The notes beneath the pieces are model-generated. The model searched no databases, had not been told where the DNA came from, and saw only the letters and a program-made list of their open reading frames with translations. 7,643 bases of DNA. Source: Actinomycetota bacterium (GTDB lineage Bacteria > Actinomycetota > Acidimicrobiia > Acidimicrobiales > SZUA-35). This document shows positions 5,349-7,643 of this stretch, piece by piece; within the stretch, counting starts at the first letter, position 1, and the number at the start of each line of letters is the position of its first letter. The stretch is taken from positions 1-7,643 of the forward strand of contig JAQCHM010000154.1 of the NCBI GenBank assembly GCA_027730885.1. The letters run 5' to 3'. The translations under genes were made by a program, and so were the position numbers.

Positions 5349-6918
5349 ACCGGAACCGGCCGAGACCGATCCCTGGTCGATCGTCCTCGGGCACGAACAG
5401 CAGGCCAGTCCGACCGAACGCAAACGCCGAGGAGCCTGGTACACGCCCCGCTCCTTGGTCGACGCACTGGTCCGGCTGACGTTCGACGGGTTGGACGAAG
5501 CTCCTGAGTTGGTGCTCGATCCATCGTGTGGCGGAGGTGGATTCCTCCTGGGGGTGCTCGACCGTCTTGTGGCCGATGGTGCGTCGCCCGAGGTGGCGCT
5601 GCGGCGAGTTGCCGGCATCGACATCGATGCTTCGGCGATCGCCGCGGCTCGGCGCGCGATCGGCGCCTGGGCCCGTGGACACGACCTGCCCTCGTCTGCG
5701 GTCACCGGAGTACGGCTCGGGACCGCCGATGCGTTGGACGGTCTGCCGAGCGCGTGGCCGCGTCCCTCGATCGTCATCGGGAACCCACCGTTTGCCTCTC
5801 CGCTCCGGGGCGGTTCGTTTCCTGAACGGGCGCACGAGGCTCGGCGGGAGGACGGAGATCTGCTCGGCCCCTACTCGGATCTGGCCGCGCTGCATCTGCT
5901 GGCCGCGGTCCGCAGTTGTGCGCCCCATGGTCGGGTGTGCCTCATCCTTCCGCAGTCGCTGTTGGCGGGTCGCGACAGTGCCGGGCTCCGGGCCTGGCTG
6001 GACATCGCCGCCCCTCCGACTGCCGTCTGGATCTCGAGCGTTGGTCAGTTCCGTGCCTCGGTCAACGTTTGGGCACCCGTCCTCGCCGTTGGCGGCGAGC
6101 GCGGTCCGGTGCGGGTGGTGGCCACCTCGCTCCCTGAGCCTCGATCGGTTGCTCCGGGCGCGTGGCCCGAGCTGGCGGCCGAGGCACTGGGCATCCCGAA
6201 CCCCGGGATCGACGGCGACCGGGCGATCCTGTTCGGAACGTTGGCCACCGCCACTGCCGGTTTCCGGGACGAGTACTACGGGATCGCGGCCGCGTGTCGA
6301 GAGTCTGATGATGCCGATCGGGGTGCCTTGCGCATCGTCACGAGTGGATCGCTCCATCCCCTGTCGTGTTCGTGGGGGAGGAAGGAGATCACCCTGGCCA
6401 AGCGGCGCTGGTCGAGACCGGTTGCGGATCGCCCGGCCTTCGACGGCGCCCTTGGGCGATGGGTCGAACAGCAGTGTCGCCCGAAGCTGGTCCTGCCCAC
6501 CCAGTCCCGGGTGTTCGAGCCGGTCATCGACACAGTGGGCAATCTCCTGCCGGTCACCCCGGTGTTGTCGATCAACGCCCAGCCCGAGGTGCTGGGGAGG
6601 CTCGCCGCCGTGCTCTTAGCCCCTCCGGTCGTAGCGTGGGCCCATCGACGCTGGTGCGGAACCGCGTTGTCCGTCGGGGCCATGAAGCTGGCCGCGAAGG
6701 ACCTGGCCTTGCTGCCCCTGCCTCCCTCGGCACGCCAGGGAACGGCACGACGTTGGGACCAAGCGGCCGAGCTCGCCCTCGGCATCGATCCGTTCGATGT
6801 GGACGCAACCCCTCTCCGGGAGACGCTGGAGACCATCGGTCGACTGATGACCGAGGCCTACGGGGCCCCGGAGAGCCTGTTCGATTGGTGGTCGAGTCGA
6901 CTGCACCCCGTTGGGTGA
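5314..6918 (+). CDS. N6-adenine DNA methyltransferase, TaqI/Eco57I/type I M-subunit-like
   Basis: A 534-residue SAM-dependent methyltransferase predicted to make m6A in DNA. Motifs in the gamma-class order: X GAWYTP (40-45), I VLDPSCGGGGF (67-77, SAM-binding loop), II GIDID (101-105), a motif III-like GTADAL (136-141), IV NPPF (157-160, catalytic), then GRVCLILPQSLL (206-217), a motif VI-like strand. The C-terminal half (about 330-534) looks like a target-recognition region; SVGAMKLAAKDLALLPLP resembles the end of TaqI-type recognition domains. There is no endonuclease domain in the protein and no restriction gene beside it, so it looks like an orphan enzyme. The ATG at 5314 is the only usable start before motif X, so the 35-bp overlap with the helicase is real. 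No ribosome site precedes it, so translation probably depends on coupling to the helicase. An rRNA or protein methyltransferase is less likely, given the size and the recognition-like domain. Confidence 0.9.
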   Translation: MISSHGTHPLTEPEPAETDPWSIVLGHEQQASPTERKRRGAWYTPRSLVDALVRLTFDGLDEAPELVLDPSCGGGGFLLGVLDRLVADGASPEVALRRVAGIDIDASAIAAARRAIGAWARGHDLPSSAVTGVRLGTADALDGLPSAWPRPSIVIGNPPFASPLRGGSFPERAHEARREDGDLLGPYSDLAALHLLAAVRSCAPHGRVCLILPQSLLAGRDSAGLRAWLDIAAPPTAVWISSVGQFRASVNVWAPVLAVGGERGPVRVVATSLPEPRSVAPGAWPELAAEALGIPNPGIDGDRAILFGTLATATAGFRDEYYGIAAACRESDDADRGALRIVTSGSLHPLSCSWGRKEITLAKRRWSRPVADRPAFDGALGRWVEQQCRPKLVLPTQSRVFEPVIDTVGNLLPVTPVLSINAQPEVLGRLAAVLLAPPVVAWAHRRWCGTALSVGAMKLAAKDLALLPLPPSARQGTARRWDQAAELALGIDPFDVDATPLRETLETIGRLMTEAYGAPESLFDWWSSRLHPVG

Positions 6919-6956
6919 CGTCGGTGGCCCGGACGGCCCCCATGGCTCGGAACGGA

Positions 6957-6966
6957 ACCGATCGGT
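6957..6966. promoter_or_regulatory. 10-bp palindrome at the metX promoter
   Basis: ACCGATCGGT is a perfect palindrome. Its last base is the first T of the candidate -10 TACGCT. It is preceded by a short direct repeat, GGAACGGAAC (6950-6958 region). Its place in the promoter spacer suits a repressor operator. No known regulator site is recognised, and a 10-bp palindrome can occur by chance in CGATCG-rich DNA. Confidence 0.3.
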
Positions 6967-6971
6967 ACGCT
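6966..6971 (+). promoter_or_regulatory. candidate -10 element for metX (TACGCT)
   Basis: TACGCT fits TAnnnT and ends 8 nt before the metX ATG at 6980. The bases between (TGTCCTCC... region 6972-6979) are pyrimidine-rich and contain no Shine-Dalgarno, so a leaderless transcript is the simplest reading. The whole intergenic gap after the methyltransferase is 61 bp, too short for a SAM riboswitch. No good -35 is visible. Confidence 0.4.
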
Positions 6972-6979
6972 TGTCCTCC

Positions 6980-7643
6980 ATGCCAGGACCCGAGGAACCG
7001 AAACGCAGTTCCGATCTGCGTCGGCCTGCGTCCAGAATCTCCCTGCCCGCGACAGGTGCGTGGCGTCCCGGCGATCCGCCGGCCGGCCGGCAGTTCCTCG
7101 AGGTCGGTGGTGGCCGGCCCTTCGCGCTCGAGGGTGGAGGGTCACTGCTGGAGGTGGTTGTTGCCTACGAGACGTTCGGCGCGCTCGATGCGCTGGCGTC
7201 CAACGCCATCCTGGTTTGTCATGCGTTGACGGGCGATGCCCACGTGTCGGGCGCGAGCGGTCCGGGCCAACCGACCGACGGCTGGTGGAACGACCTCGTC
7301 GGCCCGGGCAAGACGCTCGACACTGACCGATTCTTCGTCGTCTGCGCCAATGTCCTCGGCGGATGTCAAGGCACGACCGGGCCGTCGAGTCTCGACCCGA
7401 GTGAGGGGCGACCCTACGGCGGCCGGTTCCCGGTGGTGTCGATCCGGGACATCGTGCGAACCCAAGCCTTGTTGGCCGACGCGCTCCACATCGAGCGATG
7501 GATGTCGGTCGTCGGCGGGTCGATGGGCGGGATGCAGGTGCTCGAGTGGGCGGTCATGTTCCCCCATCGAGTGCGTTCGATCGCGGCCATCGCCACCGCG
7601 GCATGCGCCAGCCCGTGGCAGATCGGGTGGAGCCAGGTCGGAC
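6980..7643 (+). CDS. metX: homoserine O-acetyltransferase MetX (3' end outside window)
   Basis: Acetylates L-homoserine with acetyl-CoA to make O-acetylhomoserine, the activated precursor of methionine; a cytoplasmic alpha/beta-hydrolase-fold enzyme. The frame opens at ATG 6980 and stays open to the window end, giving 221 residues of a family that is usually 360-380 long. Signatures: AYETFG (63-68), CHALTGDAH (80-88), GWWNDLVGPGK (101-111), ANVLGGCQGTTGPSS (123-137), and the nucleophile elbow GGSMGG with Ser181, followed by QVLEW. The Asp and His of the triad would lie downstream. The first 35 residues or so are a polar, Pro/Arg-rich extension before the conserved domain. No ribosome site is present; TACGCT lies 8 nt upstream of the ATG. 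A succinyl-CoA-using variant of the same fold cannot be excluded without the missing part. Confidence 0.94.
   Translation, partial: MPGPEEPKRSSDLRRPASRISLPATGAWRPGDPPAGRQFLEVGGGRPFALEGGGSLLEVVVAYETFGALDALASNAILVCHALTGDAHVSGASGPGQPTDGWWNDLVGPGKTLDTDRFFVVCANVLGGCQGTTGPSSLDPSEGRPYGGRFPVVSIRDIVRTQALLADALHIERWMSVVGGSMGGMQVLEWAVMFPHRVRSIAAIATAACASPWQIGWSQVG

Noticed and set aside
5044..6357. A 437-codon minus-strand frame across the helicase and methyltransferase
   Set aside because: Arg/Gly/Pro-rich and low in hydrophobic residues, crossing two well-supported genes; no recognisable domain.
5528..6619. A 363-codon plus-strand frame inside the methyltransferase
   Set aside because: A shifted frame with Ser/Arg/Cys/Trp-rich composition and none of the methyltransferase motifs.
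4188..6918. Complete restriction-modification or other named defence island made of the helicase and methyltransferase
   Set aside because: The helicase is a canonical DEAD-box RNA helicase, not a type I/III or BREX-type motor. There is no nuclease, specificity subunit or mobile gene nearby.
6919..6979. SAM riboswitch in front of metX
   Set aside because: The gap is only 61 bp and the start looks leaderless, leaving no room for a known SAM-binding aptamer.
1..7643. CRISPR arrays, tRNA/rRNA genes, insertion sequences, attachment sites
   Set aside because: Reading both strands showed no spaced repeats, no tRNA cloverleaf or rRNA sequence, no transposase or integrase, and no flanking duplications.

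Overview
The window is high-GC bacterial chromosome, tightly packed with genes. The organism is most likely an actinobacterium, possibly of the Acidimicrobiia type. I infer this from the GC-rich codon use, an Asp-type MurA, MetX-based methionine synthesis, and several start codons that lack a Shine-Dalgarno sequence but sit 8 nt after a TAnnnT element, as in leaderless actinobacterial mRNAs. No marker gene fixes the taxonomy. There is no tRNA, rRNA, CRISPR array, insertion sequence or phage gene.

Left part (1-3478). The left edge holds the C-terminal tail of a plus-strand membrane protein. It converges on, and overlaps by 57 bp, a minus-strand gene for a MurA-family enolpyruvyl transferase. 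Upstream of murA on the same strand lie an aminoglycoside-phosphotransferase-fold kinase and a serine hydrolase of the beta-lactamase/esterase family. They read right to left as hydrolase, kinase, murA. MurA has Asp in place of the usual catalytic-loop Cys, the substitution known from mycobacterial and chlamydial MurA that gives fosfomycin insensitivity.

Right part (3479-7643). All genes here are on the plus strand. A compact stand-alone class III nucleotide cyclase starts only 14 bp from the divergent hydrolase. A core-only DEAD-box RNA helicase follows, whose start region is duplicated so as to create a tiny overlapping upstream reading frame. An N6-adenine DNA methyltransferase with no visible restriction partner overlaps the helicase by 35 bp. 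The window ends inside metX (homoserine O-acetyltransferase), which shows a leaderless-type promoter with a palindrome next to it.

How they work together. MurA and metX are housekeeping genes of peptidoglycan and methionine synthesis. The hydrolase, kinase and murA probably form one transcription unit. The helicase and methyltransferase are probably translationally coupled, and this pair is the least expected combination here. I see no convincing complete new defence or mobile system. The items most worth following are the helicase-methyltransferase pair, the repeated TAnnnT-8 nt-start architecture, and the duplicated helicase start.
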